Shown here one piece after another: positions 26,274 through 35,920 of a stretch of 64,000 nt of DNA. The translations under genes were made by a program, and so were the position numbers. The stretch's first letter is position 1, and each line of letters starts with the position of its first letter. Under the pieces are notes generated by a model. That model had not been told where the DNA came from, searched no databases, and worked only from the letters and a program-made list of their open reading frames with translations. Location of the stretch: the NCBI GenBank assembly GCA_035765895.1, contig DASTWL010000053.1, forward strand, positions 1 to 64,000, in the 5' to 3' direction. Origin of the DNA: Verrucomicrobiia bacterium (GTDB lineage: Bacteria; Verrucomicrobiota; Verrucomicrobiia; Limisphaerales; DSYF01).

Positions 26274-26292
26274 CATGTCGTCAAAAAACATG
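26274..26292. promoter_or_regulatory. Palindromic site CATGT-N9-ACATG, motif copy 2
   Basis: CATGTCGTCAAAAAACATG, with arms CATGT and ACATG. It lies between the pseudopilin gene at 26334 and the large secreted protein, 187 bp upstream of the latter's start, and is related to the sites at 18861, 27692 and 30954. Confidence 0.45.
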
Positions 26293-26333
26293 ACAACTGC
26301 GAAGGTGCCGATGACATGCCGGCAACCGGGCCA

Positions 26334-27224
26334 TCAATCACCCGCGGTCATGGTCCACATGCCCTTCGGCGCGTTGGTCGTGCCCGTTCCCACGGTGGCC
26401 GTAATGGGCAGCGTGCTCACGTGCCCGTCATGGAACAGGTAATTGAACCGTTTGCCATGCAGGCCGTAGGCGGCGGCGCCGTAACCCCACGTCGTGCTGG
26501 CGATTTGAAAGCAATCCGCCGTCAGCCCGGAAAACACCGCGCTGCTGTAAACCGGCCCCGCGCAGAACGAGGGCCAGTCATTGCCTGCCGCATTGCGGCC
26601 GTTGGGCTCCTCCGCCAGCAGAATGGTGTCGGACGGCGCCTGGACGACGCTGGATTTATAGCCGGGCGGATCCCACGGCGGCAGCGAGCCGTCGCTCTTG
26701 TAAATGTAAACGCCCACGCCATGCGTCGCGGCCGGCAACACCTGCCGGGGCGCCGCGCTCACCGAGCCGGCGAAGTTCATCGCGTAAGTGCGCCGCACCG
26801 CGAAGTCCTTGATGTAGGAAATGCTGATTTCAATACGGTCCGCCGGGCACTTGAGAATCCGCGGCGTGAACTTGGGATCGCTCAACGCCCCGGAAATGCC
26901 CACCAGCAAATCGGCATCCGAGTCCGTGCCGCCAATGTAGCGATGCAGATAATCGTCCCAGCTCAATTGATATTGATACGCGCCCGTCGAATAGGCCGCC
27001 GGCGGATATTGATCGTCATGGTCCGAGGCGAACAGGGTGAAGCCCAGCCCCAGCTGCTTCATTTGTGAGGTGCACTGAATGCGCCACGCCCGCGCCTTGG
27101 CCGCGGACAACGCCGGCAGCAGCAGCGCCGCGAGAATCGCGATGATGGCAATGACCACCAGCAGTTCAATCAGGGTGAAAGCCGCCGCGCGGCAGCGCCA
27201 ACGTGTCTGGTTCCGCTTCATCAA
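26334..27224 (-). CDS. Pseudopilin-like protein with prepilin cleavage motif (second copy)
   Basis: 296 residues with the [30 protein letters not shown] prepilin segment and C-terminal H-X9-DG ([12 protein letters not shown]). It follows the lipoprotein gene by 6 bp, so the two are likely one unit. Function unknown. Confidence 0.9.
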   Translation of the reverse strand: MMKRNQTRWRCRAAAFTLIELLVVIAIIAILAALLLPALSAAKARAWRIQCTSQMKQLGLGFTLFASDHDDQYPPAAYSTGAYQYQLSWDDYLHRYIGGTDSDADLLVGISGALSDPKFTPRILKCPADRIEISISYIKDFAVRRTYAMNFAGSVSAAPRQVLPAATHGVGVYIYKSDGSLPPWDPPGYKSSVVQAPSDTILLAEEPNGRNAAGNDWPSFCAGPVYSSAVFSGLTADCFQIASTTWGYGAAAYGLHGKRFNYLFHDGHVSTLPITATVGTGTTNAPKGMWTMTAGD

Positions 27225-27230
27225 GACATC

Positions 27231-27596
27231 TCACTGGTTGACCAGCACCACGCGGCTGGTGCGCTGGTCGATTTCAAATCGCCGGCCCGCCGGGGCGGCC
27301 GGCAGGTTGCTGACGTAACCCGCGGCCACCACTTCGGCGAGCGACCGGGGCCGGACCTGCCGCTCGACGGCATATCGCCGGACGGCCTGCGTCAGCGCCT
27401 CCAAAACCGCCGCAGAATCGGCCGCCGCCGTGGCGGGCACGACGACCGGATTGGCCGGAGCCGCACTGACCACCGGACGGACATTCGTTTCGGGTCCGGC
27501 GGCCGTGGCCGGGCCCGGCTTTTTGCCGCAACTCACCCCCAGCCACAGCAGGCCGCCAAGCGCCAGCCAGCTCGCGTCGTTCAGCTTTATCCGCAT
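27231..27596 (-). CDS. Small lipoprotein upstream of the pseudopilin
   Basis: 121 residues from the ATG at 27596. Lipoprotein signal with lipobox LGVSC; Ala/Pro/Val-rich linker; then a short domain (ALTQAVRRYAVERQVRPRSL, YVSNLPAAPAGRRFEID) of a kind often found beside verrucomicrobial pseudopilins. Probably lipid-anchored in the outer membrane or periplasm. Function unknown. Confidence 0.7.
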   Translation of the reverse strand: MRIKLNDASWLALGGLLWLGVSCGKKPGPATAAGPETNVRPVVSAAPANPVVVPATAAADSAAVLEALTQAVRRYAVERQVRPRSLAEVVAAGYVSNLPAAPAGRRFEIDQRTSRVVLVNQ

Positions 27597-27691
27597 GGTT
27601 GTATGAGGCCTCACTGTGCGCCACCAGCACGTTGCGTCGTCCGCGTGGCGGTCAGGGATCAACGGAAAATAGCCCCGCCCGCGCGCCCCTT

Positions 27692-27705
27692 CACGTCATC
27701 AAAAC
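27692..27705 (+). promoter_or_regulatory. Motif copy 3, CACGTCATCAAAAC
   Basis: Twelve of 14 bases match CATGTCGTCAAAAC. It lies in the 199-bp divergent gap, about 95 bp from both the lipoprotein start and the sensor kinase start. No second arm is clear. Confidence 0.35.
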
Positions 27706-27795
27706 AGAGGACATCGCCGGGCGTGGGCGCGGGCGAACAACGGCCGAAAGTTCGCTGGAGGCGGCTGCCCGCCTTCGCTACTGTGCGCTCAACCC

Positions 27796-30700
27796 ATGAA
27801 CGGCTTCGGCCAAACTCGCTCGCTGCTGGCCACCGCCCGGCGCGGCTTCCGCCGGGCCGGTCGAACGCTGACACTCGCGACAGCGCTGGGGCTGGCGTTT
27901 GGCGCCGGGGCCCGCGCGGCACCAGCCCCCGACCCGGCGAGCCGGTTCGCCATCGAAACGTGGACAACCGAACACGGGCTGCCGCAAAACAGCATCACCG
28001 CCCTGCTCCAGACGCGCGCCGGTTACATCTGGGCCAGCACCTACAACGGCATCGCCCAGTTTGACGGCGTGCGCTTCACGGTGTTCGATTCCGCAAACAC
28101 CAAGGGCCTGCCCAACAGCCGCATTACCAGCCTTTTCGAGGACGCCCAGGGCGACATCTGGATCGGCCACGACACGGGCGACATCACCCGCTACGCGCAC
28201 GGCATTTTCCAGCCCGTGCCCATTCATGCGCATTGGAGCGGCGGCACCATCAGCGGCATCAGCGCCGATGCCGCGGGCGACATCTGGGCACTGGACATCC
28301 GCGGCGAAGCCCTGCGGCTGCGGGACGGACGAGTCATCGCCCCGCCGCCCGAACTGTCGGCGGACCCATCCGTCGTGCCGCAACTGGCCGCGGACCAGGC
28401 GCACCATCTGCTGGTCGTCCGCAACGGCGGCGTGGCGGAAATCACTCCTGCGGGCAGTCACAAGATTGATTTCCAAAGCACCTCGACACCGCCGTATTTC
28501 GCGCGCGTCGCCCCCGCACGGGCCGGGGGTTGGTGGGTGACGGGCGACGGCCGGGTGCGGCGTTGGGCCAATCACGCGTGGCAGGAGGATTTGGGGGCGT
28601 TCCCGTGGGGCGACGCGTTCGTCACCACGCTGATGGAATCGTCCTCCGGGCGCGTGCTGGTGGGGACGTTGGAACGGGGATTGTTCATTCACGACCCGCA
28701 GCTCGGCTGGATGAATTTGAACCGCAGCAACGGGCTGCCGCAGGACTGGGTGCGTTCGCTCGCGGAGGACCGGGAACAAAACCTCTGGGTCGGCAACAGC
28801 GGCGGCCTGGTCGTTCTGCGGCCGCGTCAGGTGGTGATGCAGAGTCCGCCGGATGGCTGGCAGGGCTGGCCGGTGCAGGCCATTGCGCAGGCGCATGACG
28901 GCGCCGTCTGGGCCGCCACCGAAGGCGCGGGCGTGTATCGGCTGGCCGGCCAATCATGGACGCACTTCGACGCCAGCGCGGGATTATCCAACGAGTTTGC
29001 CTGGTCCGTCATGGAAGACAGCCGCGAACAGATTTGGGCGGGCACCTGGGGCGGCGGTTTGTTCCGGTTTGAAGGCGGCCGGTTCGTGCGGCAATTCGAC
29101 CTCGCCGAACACGGCGAACCCGTCACCGCCCTGCTCGAAAATCCGCCCGGCACGCTTTGGATTGGGACGGCGGCGGGCTTGATCCGCTGGGATGGAAGCC
29201 GGTTGGAGCGCTTCGCCGCGCTGGGTGGCGCCGCGGCCGGCGACGTGCGCGCGCTGGCCGCCGGGCACGGCGGCGCCTTATGGATCGGCACGCAGGGCAG
29301 CGGTCTGGGTCTGATTAAGGACGGCAAACTGCGCACCTACCGGCGCGCGGAGGGTCTGCCCCGCGACTACATTCTTTCTCTTTACGAGGAGCCGGATGGC
29401 ACCCTGTGGATTGGCACCTTGGACCGCGGCCTGTGCCGGTTTCGCAACGGGCAGTTTGCCTCCATCACGACCGACCAGGGCCTGCCCAACAACGTGATCG
29501 GCCACATCGAGGATGATCAGCTCGGCAACTTGTGGTTCAACTCGCAGCAGGGTTTGTTTCGCGTGAGCCGGCAGGACTTGAACGACTGCGCCGACGGCAA
29601 GATCCCCACGCTGCGCGCGCTGGTGTTCGGCAAGGCCGAAGGCCTGATCACCCCCGCGGGCTCGAGCGGCTTCACGCCTTCGGGATTCCGTTCGCCGGAC
29701 GGCCGATTGTGGTTTCCCACCGCGCACGGCATCGCCGTGGTCGATCCCCGTTCGGTCCGGCGCAACGACGTGCCGCCACCGGTCTGGATCGAGGAGGTGC
29801 TGGTGGAAGGCCAGCCGGCCGCGTTCACCGCGAACACCGAAACGCATTCCCACACCGAAGCCCCGGCGTTGCGGTCGGTGACCCTGAGCCCCGGCCAGCG
29901 TCATCTGGACCTGCTCTTCACGGGCATCAGCTTCACCTCGCCCGAGCGCGTGCAGTTCCGTTACCAACTCGAGGGCCTGGACGCGGACTGGAGCGAAGTC
30001 AGCTCCCGGCGGCGCGTCACCTACCCGTTTCTGCCGCCGGGTCAATACACCTTTCGCGTGCGCGCCTGCAACAGCGATGGCTTGTGGAACGAAACCGGCG
30101 ACGCGGTGGGCATCGTCGTGCTGCCCCACGTCTGGCAGACGTGGTGGTTCAAAACCGGGCTCGTCATCGCGGGCTTCGCTGCGGTCGGCGGGCTGGTGCA
30201 CCTCAACGCCCGGCGCCGGCACCGGTTCAAGCTCGAACGCATCGCCCGGGAACGCGAACTCGAACGCGAACGCGCCCGCATCGCGCAGGACATTCATGAC
30301 GACCTCGGCGCCAGCCTGACCCGCATCGGCATGTTGAGCCAGTCGGCCGCGGGTGATTTGAATGATCCCCCGCGCGCCGCGGCGAACCTGAACCACATCT
30401 ACGCCACGGCCCGCGACCTGACCCGCGCGATGGATGAAATCGTGTGGGCGGTGAACCCACGGCACGACACGCTGGAAAGTCTCACCAACTACCTCACACG
30501 CTTTGCGCATGACTTTCTGAGCGCGGCCGGCATCCGCTGCCGCCTGGACGCGCCGGTGGAATTGCCGGACCTTGTCGTGCGCTCGGAAGTGCGCCACAAC
30601 CTCTTTCTCGCCTTCAAGGAAACCCTCAACAACGCCGTCAAACATTCCGGCGCCACGGAGGTGCGGGTGACCGTTGAACTGCTGCCCGACCGCCTGCGCG

Positions 30701-30933
30701 TGGCCGTGGCCGACAACGGCGCCGGCTTCGACCCCGCCCGCGTCACCACGGCACGGACCGGCAACCGCGTGGTATCGGGCTATGGCGTGACCGGCATCCA
30801 GGCGCGCCTCGAACAGATTGGCGGCCGCATGGAATTGCGCAGCCGGCCGGGCGAAGGCACGCAGGTGGAGTTTTACGTGCCCATGAAACGAACCGGCCCC
30901 CGGCCGGCCCCGCCCACCGCGCCAACCAGCTGA
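27796..30933 (+). CDS. Sensor histidine kinase with Reg_prop beta-propeller periplasmic domain
   Basis: 1045 residues. Signal or anchor helix at the N-terminus, then about twelve Reg_prop repeats (each containing a W-G or LWIGT turn) forming one or two seven-bladed propellers (residues about 45-640), a Y_Y_Y domain (about 695-770), one membrane segment (FKTGLVIAGFAAVGGLVHL) and a HisKA_3/HATPase kinase. The phospho-acceptor is His834 in IAQDIHDDLG. The ATPase N-box is about 939 (ETLNNAVKHSG). This architecture, as in Bacteroidetes HTCS but split, senses oligosaccharides. The response regulator follows 65 bp downstream. Confidence 0.92.
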   Translation: MNGFGQTRSLLATARRGFRRAGRTLTLATALGLAFGAGARAAPAPDPASRFAIETWTTEHGLPQNSITALLQTRAGYIWASTYNGIAQFDGVRFTVFDSANTKGLPNSRITSLFEDAQGDIWIGHDTGDITRYAHGIFQPVPIHAHWSGGTISGISADAAGDIWALDIRGEALRLRDGRVIAPPPELSADPSVVPQLAADQAHHLLVVRNGGVAEITPAGSHKIDFQSTSTPPYFARVAPARAGGWWVTGDGRVRRWANHAWQEDLGAFPWGDAFVTTLMESSSGRVLVGTLERGLFIHDPQLGWMNLNRSNGLPQDWVRSLAEDREQNLWVGNSGGLVVLRPRQVVMQSPPDGWQGWPVQAIAQAHDGAVWAATEGAGVYRLAGQSWTHFDASAGLSNEFAWSVMEDSREQIWAGTWGGGLFRFEGGRFVRQFDLAEHGEPVTALLENPPGTLWIGTAAGLIRWDGSRLERFAALGGAAAGDVRALAAGHGGALWIGTQGSGLGLIKDGKLRTYRRAEGLPRDYILSLYEEPDGTLWIGTLDRGLCRFRNGQFASITTDQGLPNNVIGHIEDDQLGNLWFNSQQGLFRVSRQDLNDCADGKIPTLRALVFGKAEGLITPAGSSGFTPSGFRSPDGRLWFPTAHGIAVVDPRSVRRNDVPPPVWIEEVLVEGQPAAFTANTETHSHTEAPALRSVTLSPGQRHLDLLFTGISFTSPERVQFRYQLEGLDADWSEVSSRRRVTYPFLPPGQYTFRVRACNSDGLWNETGDAVGIVVLPHVWQTWWFKTGLVIAGFAAVGGLVHLNARRRHRFKLERIARERELERERARIAQDIHDDLGASLTRIGMLSQSAAGDLNDPPRAAANLNHIYATARDLTRAMDEIVWAVNPRHDTLESLTNYLTRFAHDFLSAAGIRCRLDAPVELPDLVVRSEVRHNLFLAFKETLNNAVKHSGATEVRVTVELLPDRLRVAVADNGAGFDPARVTTARTGNRVVSGYGVTGIQARLEQIGGRMELRSRPGEGTQVEFYVPMKRTGPRPAPPTAPTS

Positions 30934-30953
30934 AACGGGCCGGCGAGTTTCAC

Positions 30954-30967
30954 GATGTCGTCAAAAC
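30954..30967 (+). promoter_or_regulatory. Motif copy 4, GATGTCGTCAAAAC
   Basis: Thirteen of 14 bases match CATGTCGTCAAAAC. It lies between the kinase stop (30933) and the regulator start (30999). Confidence 0.4.
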
Positions 30968-30998
30968 TGATTACAATGCAACCGGAGCAAATGGTGCT

Positions 30999-31676
30999 AT
31001 GAGTAGGCGGATGGCCATCAAGGTGTCCATTGTCGAGGATGATCCCAAGGCCCGCGAGATCCTGGTGGACTGGATCAATCGCGCCGAGGGCTTCCGCTGC
31101 GTGAGCAGCCACGGCTCCGGTGAGGACGCCGTGGAGTCCCTGCCCGCCGGGGCGCCGGATGTGGTGCTCATGGACATCAACCTTCCCGGCATGAACGGCC
31201 CCGAATGCGTCCGCCGCCTCAAGCCGCGGCTGCCGCAAACGCAGTTCGTCATGCTGACCGTGTATGAGGACTCGGACCACATTTTTCAGGCGTTGCAGGC
31301 AGGCGCGTCCGGTTACCTGCTCAAGCAAACGCAGCGCGGCGAACTCATCTCCGCCCTGCGCGACGTGCATGCCGGCGGCTCACCGATGACGGCCAACATT
31401 GCCCGCAAAGTGGTGCAATGCTTCCATCAGCCACTCGCCCGGCCCGGCGCTGAGGATCTGACGCCCTCGCCGCGCGAGCGTGAAGTGCTCGAGCTGCTGG
31501 CGCGCGGCTACCTTTACAAGGAGATTGCGGATTCCCTGAACATCAGCCTGCCCACGGTGAACACCTACATCCGGCGGATTTACGAAAAGCTCCACGTCCA
31601 CTCGCGTTCCCAGGCCATCGCGAAATACGCGCGCATCCCGCGGGCCGGCGAACTGCCACCCGCCCCGCCGCATTGA
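30999..31676 (+). CDS. NarL/FixJ-type response regulator with LuxR HTH
   Basis: 225 residues (an ATG at 31011 would give MAIKVSIVEDD directly and is also plausible). Receiver domain with VEDD acidic pocket, phospho-site Asp in VLMDINLPGMNG and Lys in YLLKQTQ. C-terminal LuxR helix-turn-helix: TPSPREREVLELLARGYLYKEIADSLNISLPTVNTY. It pairs with the kinase just upstream. It may bind the CATGTCGTCAAAAC sites (inference). Confidence 0.93.
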   Translation: MSRRMAIKVSIVEDDPKAREILVDWINRAEGFRCVSSHGSGEDAVESLPAGAPDVVLMDINLPGMNGPECVRRLKPRLPQTQFVMLTVYEDSDHIFQALQAGASGYLLKQTQRGELISALRDVHAGGSPMTANIARKVVQCFHQPLARPGAEDLTPSPREREVLELLARGYLYKEIADSLNISLPTVNTYIRRIYEKLHVHSRSQAIAKYARIPRAGELPPAPPH

Positions 31677-31725
31677 GCGGCTTTGCACCCGGAGGCCGTT
31701 GAAAGAAGCGCGGAGCCCGGCCCGG

Positions 31726-32457
31726 TTACTTCAGCAACTTGTCCAAGGTGGGGCCCATGGCGTCCGCCCAGATTTGGTAGCCCCTTTCATTCGGATGCAG
31801 GAGGTCGGGCATGATGTCGCGTGACAAGGTGCCGTCTGCAGCGAGAAATTTCGGACCGATGTCGAGGTAGGTGATCTTCCGGCCATCATCCAATTGCGCG
31901 AGCACCCGGTTGACCTCGGCGATCTGGTCGCGCACGGGATTGCCTTTTTGCCCGCGGGGAAAGATGGCCAGCAACAGAATTTTGCTGTCGGGCAGCTTGG
32001 CGCGCAATTCCTTCACAACCGCCGTGACGCCCGCAATGATTTCGGGCGTCGTGTTGCGGATCGTCTTGCCGTCCTTTTCCTTGCCGGTGTTGTTGGTGCC
32101 AATCATCAACACCACGGCCTTCGGATGGATGCCGTCCAGCTCGCCATGGTCGAGCCGCCACAAGACATGCTGCGTCCGGTCCGCGCTGATGCCGAAGTTG
32201 GCCGCAGGCAGCGGCGCGTAATAACGGTTCCAGACGTTCGACCCGCGATCGCGCCAGTGGTCGGTGATGGAGTCGCCCAGAAACAGGACGTTGATGCCGC
32301 CTTGTTTCGCCTCGCGGACAAATCCCTCGTGCCGGGCAACCCATTTTTTGTCGCGCGGCACCGGCGTGGTGGCCGTGTTTTCCGCCCGCGCCGCCCAGGG
32401 AACCAACAGTCCGCCGAGCGCCAGTGCCGTGATCAGTGATGCGAGTGATGTTTTCAT
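31726..32457 (-). CDS. Secreted SGNH/GDSL hydrolase
   Basis: 243 residues with signal peptide ALALGGLLVPWAARA. Block I LFLGDSIT has nucleophile Ser; block III GTNNTG; block V DLLHPNERGY has the Asp/His pair. It resembles the PAF-acetylhydrolase-like esterases that remove acetyl groups from plant polysaccharides. It sits near the GH35 gene and remnant regulator. Confidence 0.88.
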   Translation of the reverse strand: MKTSLASLITALALGGLLVPWAARAENTATTPVPRDKKWVARHEGFVREAKQGGINVLFLGDSITDHWRDRGSNVWNRYYAPLPAANFGISADRTQHVLWRLDHGELDGIHPKAVVLMIGTNNTGKEKDGKTIRNTTPEIIAGVTAVVKELRAKLPDSKILLLAIFPRGQKGNPVRDQIAEVNRVLAQLDDGRKITYLDIGPKFLAADGTLSRDIMPDLLHPNERGYQIWADAMGPTLDKLLK

Positions 32458-32499
32458 AAAAAGTCACCTTCCCCCAGCCCGCCGGCGTTGCCAAGTCAC

Positions 32500-32932
32500 A
32501 ACCCCGGCCGGTGATCTCGAGAGCGAAGGGGGCTTTCGCGAAGCGGGCCACGCCGCCGGGCCGGAGGTGGAAACCATCGTTGCCCAGCACGACAGCACGG
32601 TGGCCAACATCTGCGCCCGGCTGGACCAGCTGCTGGCCCGGCCGCGGCGCCCCACCGCCTTTCTCGTCTCGCGCCCCACCCATGCGCTGACCGCGCTCGG
32701 GCACCTGGTGCAACGCGGCATCCACTTCCCGCGCGAAGCGGCGTTGATCGCCCGCGACCACGATTCGTTTCTCGAACACGTGGTGCCATCCATGGCGCGT
32801 TACCAGGCGGACCCCAATTTGTTTGCGCACAAGCTCTCGCGCGTCGTGCGGGAAATGGCCTCCGGCGGCAATGCGCGGCCGCGGGATTACCGCATCATTC
32901 CCCGGCTCATTGCGGGCGCAACGCTGGAGTAG
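32500..32932 (+). pseudogene. Remnant of a LacI/GalR-like regulator: sugar-binding domain only
   Basis: The frame encodes a typical effector-domain C-terminal half: PTAFLVSRPTHALTALGHL, REAALIARDHDSFLEHVVPSM, RYQADPNLFAHKLSR and IPRLIAGATLE. No helix-turn-helix or upstream half exists; the frame upstream overlaps the 5' end of the SGNH gene on the other strand. The last 26 bp overlap the 3' end of the GH35 gene. Best read as a truncated regulator, not a working gene. The left boundary is approximate. Confidence 0.7.
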
Positions 32933-35669
32933 CGCCCGCCGGACGGACTTCGGCAAAGGACGCGTAAGGCTCCACCGACGCGGCTTCGATGGCGGTGCCC
33001 CGGCCGTCCGGGCGCAGGCTAAGGGTGACCACGTTGCGCTGGCCAGGACCGAAATTGAGCCAGCACTCGGGCAGGAAGAAATCGTGCTGCGGTCCCACCT
33101 GCCAATAACGCCCCAACGCGTGCCCGTTCAGGTAGAGGAAGCCGTTGCCCGCCGCAGCGAGATGCAGCCGCCACGGCACCCATTCACCGGGTTGCGGGGC
33201 GGGCAATGCAAACGCCAGCCGATACCAGGTGAGCAAGGCGGATGCGCCGTTCGTTGCCGTGCTGCCGACCGTCGTCGCCGTCCACGATTGATCATCGAAC
33301 CCGGGCGCAAACCACTGCGCTTCGACGCCGGCGGGGCTGCCGCAGGCCGTAAGTGACAACGGCGCGCCGTCACTGCTCTGGCCCAAACTCGGCTGCCCCA
33401 GGCCACCGGCGCCATCCGTGTTCTGCACGATCACCGCAACGCAGTTCGTGCCTGCATGCAACTGCGCGGTGATGTCAAACTTGCAGGCGCGCGCCCAGTC
33501 GGTGGCTTCGCCGACAAACCGGCCGTTGACATACACCCAGCCGTGATCGTCGATGCGCCCGAATTGCAGGTTCAGGCCGCCGCTGCGCAGTTCGGCCGTG
33601 CTCACAGGCACGAGCGCGCGGAACACCGCCGTGCGCCCGGCACGCAGTTGATTGGCGTCCACGTCATCCGCGTTCACGGTGCGCCACGTGTCCACGTTGA
33701 AATCCGGCTGCACCTCCGGCCGGTTCGTTGCCTCCGGCACTTCGTGCATGCGCCAGCCCGTGATCGGCCGGCCACCGCCAAGCGGCCGGGCGGAGACTTC
33801 CGCGTGCTGAATGCCCGAGGCCCGTTCCATGTCGAGACCGCCGTTCGCATGACCGCGGTTTTCGTAGAGCAGCAACAACGGGTGCGGTCCCGGCGGCAGG
33901 GCCACTGTCGTCAAGCCGCCCCGCGTGTTGACGCCGGCCGCCGCGCGGCCATCCACCGCCGCCAGCACCGCATCGCCCGGCGCATGCTCGATCAGCAGAT
34001 TCGTCTTCGTGGCGCTGTCCGTTTCCGCCCGGTAATAGATGAAGCGGCTGTCGTAGAGGCCCGCTTCGGCGAGCGTTTCGCCCGGACGAAGGGCCAGCCA
34101 GTGAGCCGGCCCGGAATCCGGCTGCTGACGCGCCGTGAGAAGCTTCACCGGCGCCGGGACGCGGGCGGGGCGCACCACTTCCGGCGCCGGCTTGGGCAGC
34201 CACTCGCCGGCCGCCGGTTCATTCGCCCCCGCGGGCAGGTAAAGAACTTTGGCGCCGAACGGTTCAAGGGTGTAGGCAATGGCCAGTTCCGTCGTGTCTC
34301 CTGCGGTGGCCTTGACGCGGGCGGTTCCGGTGCGGGATTCCGCATGTTGGGAAGTGCGAATGAAAAAGTAGCGCCCGCCGTCTGCGGCCTGGCGGAGAAC
34401 GACGCTGACGTCCGACGGTGTGCCGGTCACCGTGCAAGGGACCACTTTGGACCGCGCGAGCCGCGCGCCGTGTTCGCGCAACAGGTGACCCAACGCCCAG
34501 ACGCGCTGATAACGGTCGCCCACCCCGCCCCATTCGCGGATCGGCGCGTTGTAATCGTAGGTCGTCGTCATGTCCCGCGCGCCCCAGTCACCCGGATTGG
34601 AGCCGCCAAAGAGCATGTAGTAGTTCAACAAGGTGTCGCCGTTCTGGATGGCAAACAACGTCAGGTTGTTGATCTGTGCCGCCGTCAAACCGTCCTGCTG
34701 GTCGCTGAGCTGCCCGCCGACGCGGGAAAACCAGCCGCCCTGCAATTCCGTGGTCATGCGCGGGGCATCGGGCTGTTCGCGTCCCAGCTTTGCGATGTCA
34801 TTGGCGATGCCGTCCACGCCCCAGCGCGGATAAAAATTGCAGGAATCGAAAACCTGCCGCAGCAGTGGATCGCTCTGGCCGCGCACGCAATGCGTCCAGC
34901 AGGTGAACAACGGCACGTCGATGCCGTTGGCCAGCGCGGCGCGCCCGAGCGCCCGGACCTGGTTGCGCTTCACGTCGTCGGAAAAGCCGGCGTAGTCGTA
35001 TTCGTTTTCCAACTGCACGAGGATGACGCCGGGCTGGCCGGGCGCCTTGCGGGTGATCTGGTGCCGGGCAATGACCGGGCAGACCGCATCATACCAGTGC
35101 TTGCACCAGGCGAGATACGTGGGGTCGTCGCCCCGCAGCCAGGCCTGGCCCGCGGGCACACTGGCCGGCCGTTTCGTCAACAGCCACTGCGGATAGCCGC
35201 CGGTGTCCCACTCCGCGCAGATGTAGGGCCCGGGCCGCACGATGATGTAAAACCCGAAGGACTCCGCCAGCTTCAGCCAGTCTTCCAAATCCGTCAGGTC
35301 CATCTGGGAAAAATCATCCAAGCCCGCGGGCTGCGCGCGTTCGTGCCAGTTCCACGCCGCGTAGGTTTCGACGGCGTTGAAGCCCGCGTCCTTGATCTTT
35401 TGAAAGCGGTCGCGCCAGAGCGGTTTCGGGCAGCGGAAATAATGAAACGCCCCGCTGTAAATAAAGACATCGCGGCCATCAATGGTCAGACATTGCCCGT
35501 CGTAGCGAATGCGGTCGGGGTGCGCAAACGTCCGCGCCGGCAGGGCCTCAGCCTCCCCCCGAACCGAACTGATTCCCGCGCCGCCGAGCAGTCCGGCCAT
35601 GGCGCAGGCGAACCACGCCGCGCGCCGGTTGATGTTGCGTTTCCCGCCCCTGCCCGGTTCCGTTTTCAT
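32907..35669 (-). CDS. Secreted GH35 beta-galactosidase
   Basis: 920 residues from the ATG at 35669; an upstream ATG at 35720 or TTG at 35756 would add non-conserved residues. Signal helix (WFACAMAGLLGGAG). GH35 barrel with AFHYFRCPKPLWRDRF, acid/base region VQLENEYD and nucleophile in TELQGGWFSR; two C-terminal jellyroll domains ending near FFLPECWLNFGPGQRN. Probably removes beta-galactosyl units from a glycan in the periplasm. A paralogue lies at 43788. Confidence 0.9.
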   Translation of the reverse strand: MKTEPGRGGKRNINRRAAWFACAMAGLLGGAGISSVRGEAEALPARTFAHPDRIRYDGQCLTIDGRDVFIYSGAFHYFRCPKPLWRDRFQKIKDAGFNAVETYAAWNWHERAQPAGLDDFSQMDLTDLEDWLKLAESFGFYIIVRPGPYICAEWDTGGYPQWLLTKRPASVPAGQAWLRGDDPTYLAWCKHWYDAVCPVIARHQITRKAPGQPGVILVQLENEYDYAGFSDDVKRNQVRALGRAALANGIDVPLFTCWTHCVRGQSDPLLRQVFDSCNFYPRWGVDGIANDIAKLGREQPDAPRMTTELQGGWFSRVGGQLSDQQDGLTAAQINNLTLFAIQNGDTLLNYYMLFGGSNPGDWGARDMTTTYDYNAPIREWGGVGDRYQRVWALGHLLREHGARLARSKVVPCTVTGTPSDVSVVLRQAADGGRYFFIRTSQHAESRTGTARVKATAGDTTELAIAYTLEPFGAKVLYLPAGANEPAAGEWLPKPAPEVVRPARVPAPVKLLTARQQPDSGPAHWLALRPGETLAEAGLYDSRFIYYRAETDSATKTNLLIEHAPGDAVLAAVDGRAAAGVNTRGGLTTVALPPGPHPLLLLYENRGHANGGLDMERASGIQHAEVSARPLGGGRPITGWRMHEVPEATNRPEVQPDFNVDTWRTVNADDVDANQLRAGRTAVFRALVPVSTAELRSGGLNLQFGRIDDHGWVYVNGRFVGEATDWARACKFDITAQLHAGTNCVAVIVQNTDGAGGLGQPSLGQSSDGAPLSLTACGSPAGVEAQWFAPGFDDQSWTATTVGSTATNGASALLTWYRLAFALPAPQPGEWVPWRLHLAAAGNGFLYLNGHALGRYWQVGPQHDFFLPECWLNFGPGQRNVVTLSLRPDGRGTAIEAASVEPYASFAEVRPAGATPALRPQ

Positions 35670-35787
35670 GTTCACGTGATGCTTGGAAGTTGCTGCCCGC
35701 CCCATCCGCCGGCCGGCCATGCTTTGGTTCTGTGCGTCCCGCGAGCATCCCGCCAACGAACGTCCCGGTCAACGCGGAATCGGCAAA

Positions 35788-35920
35788 GGCCTTCGGCCAC
35801 CCTCTCTCCATCGGATATAGCAGTTTCATAAATACTGTAGCCGTCCTGACGGCAGCAGCCCCTCACCCCGTCCCTCTCCCCATCCGATGGGGAGAGGGTG
35901 GCCGAAGGCCGGGTGAGGGG
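35788..35920. repeat. Inverted REP-like repeats between GH35 and the DUF2959 gene
   Basis: A perfect 12-bp hairpin, CCCTCTCCCCAT (35872-35883) with ATGGGGAGAGGG (35887-35898), sits inside CCCTCACCCCGT...GGGTGAGGGG (35859-35920). A partial inverted copy (GGCCTTCGGCCACCCTCTC) lies at about 35788-35816. It is related to the elements near 2-3 kb. Confidence 0.65.

Noticed and set aside
32264-32499. Upstream part of the long frame containing the LacI-like remnant
   Set aside because: It is the antisense of the SGNH hydrolase 5' end, and the residues show no regulator features; only the part after about 32500 was kept.
33456-35831. 791-residue open frame opposite GH35
   Set aside because: Shadow of the GH35 gene, with no recognisable motif.
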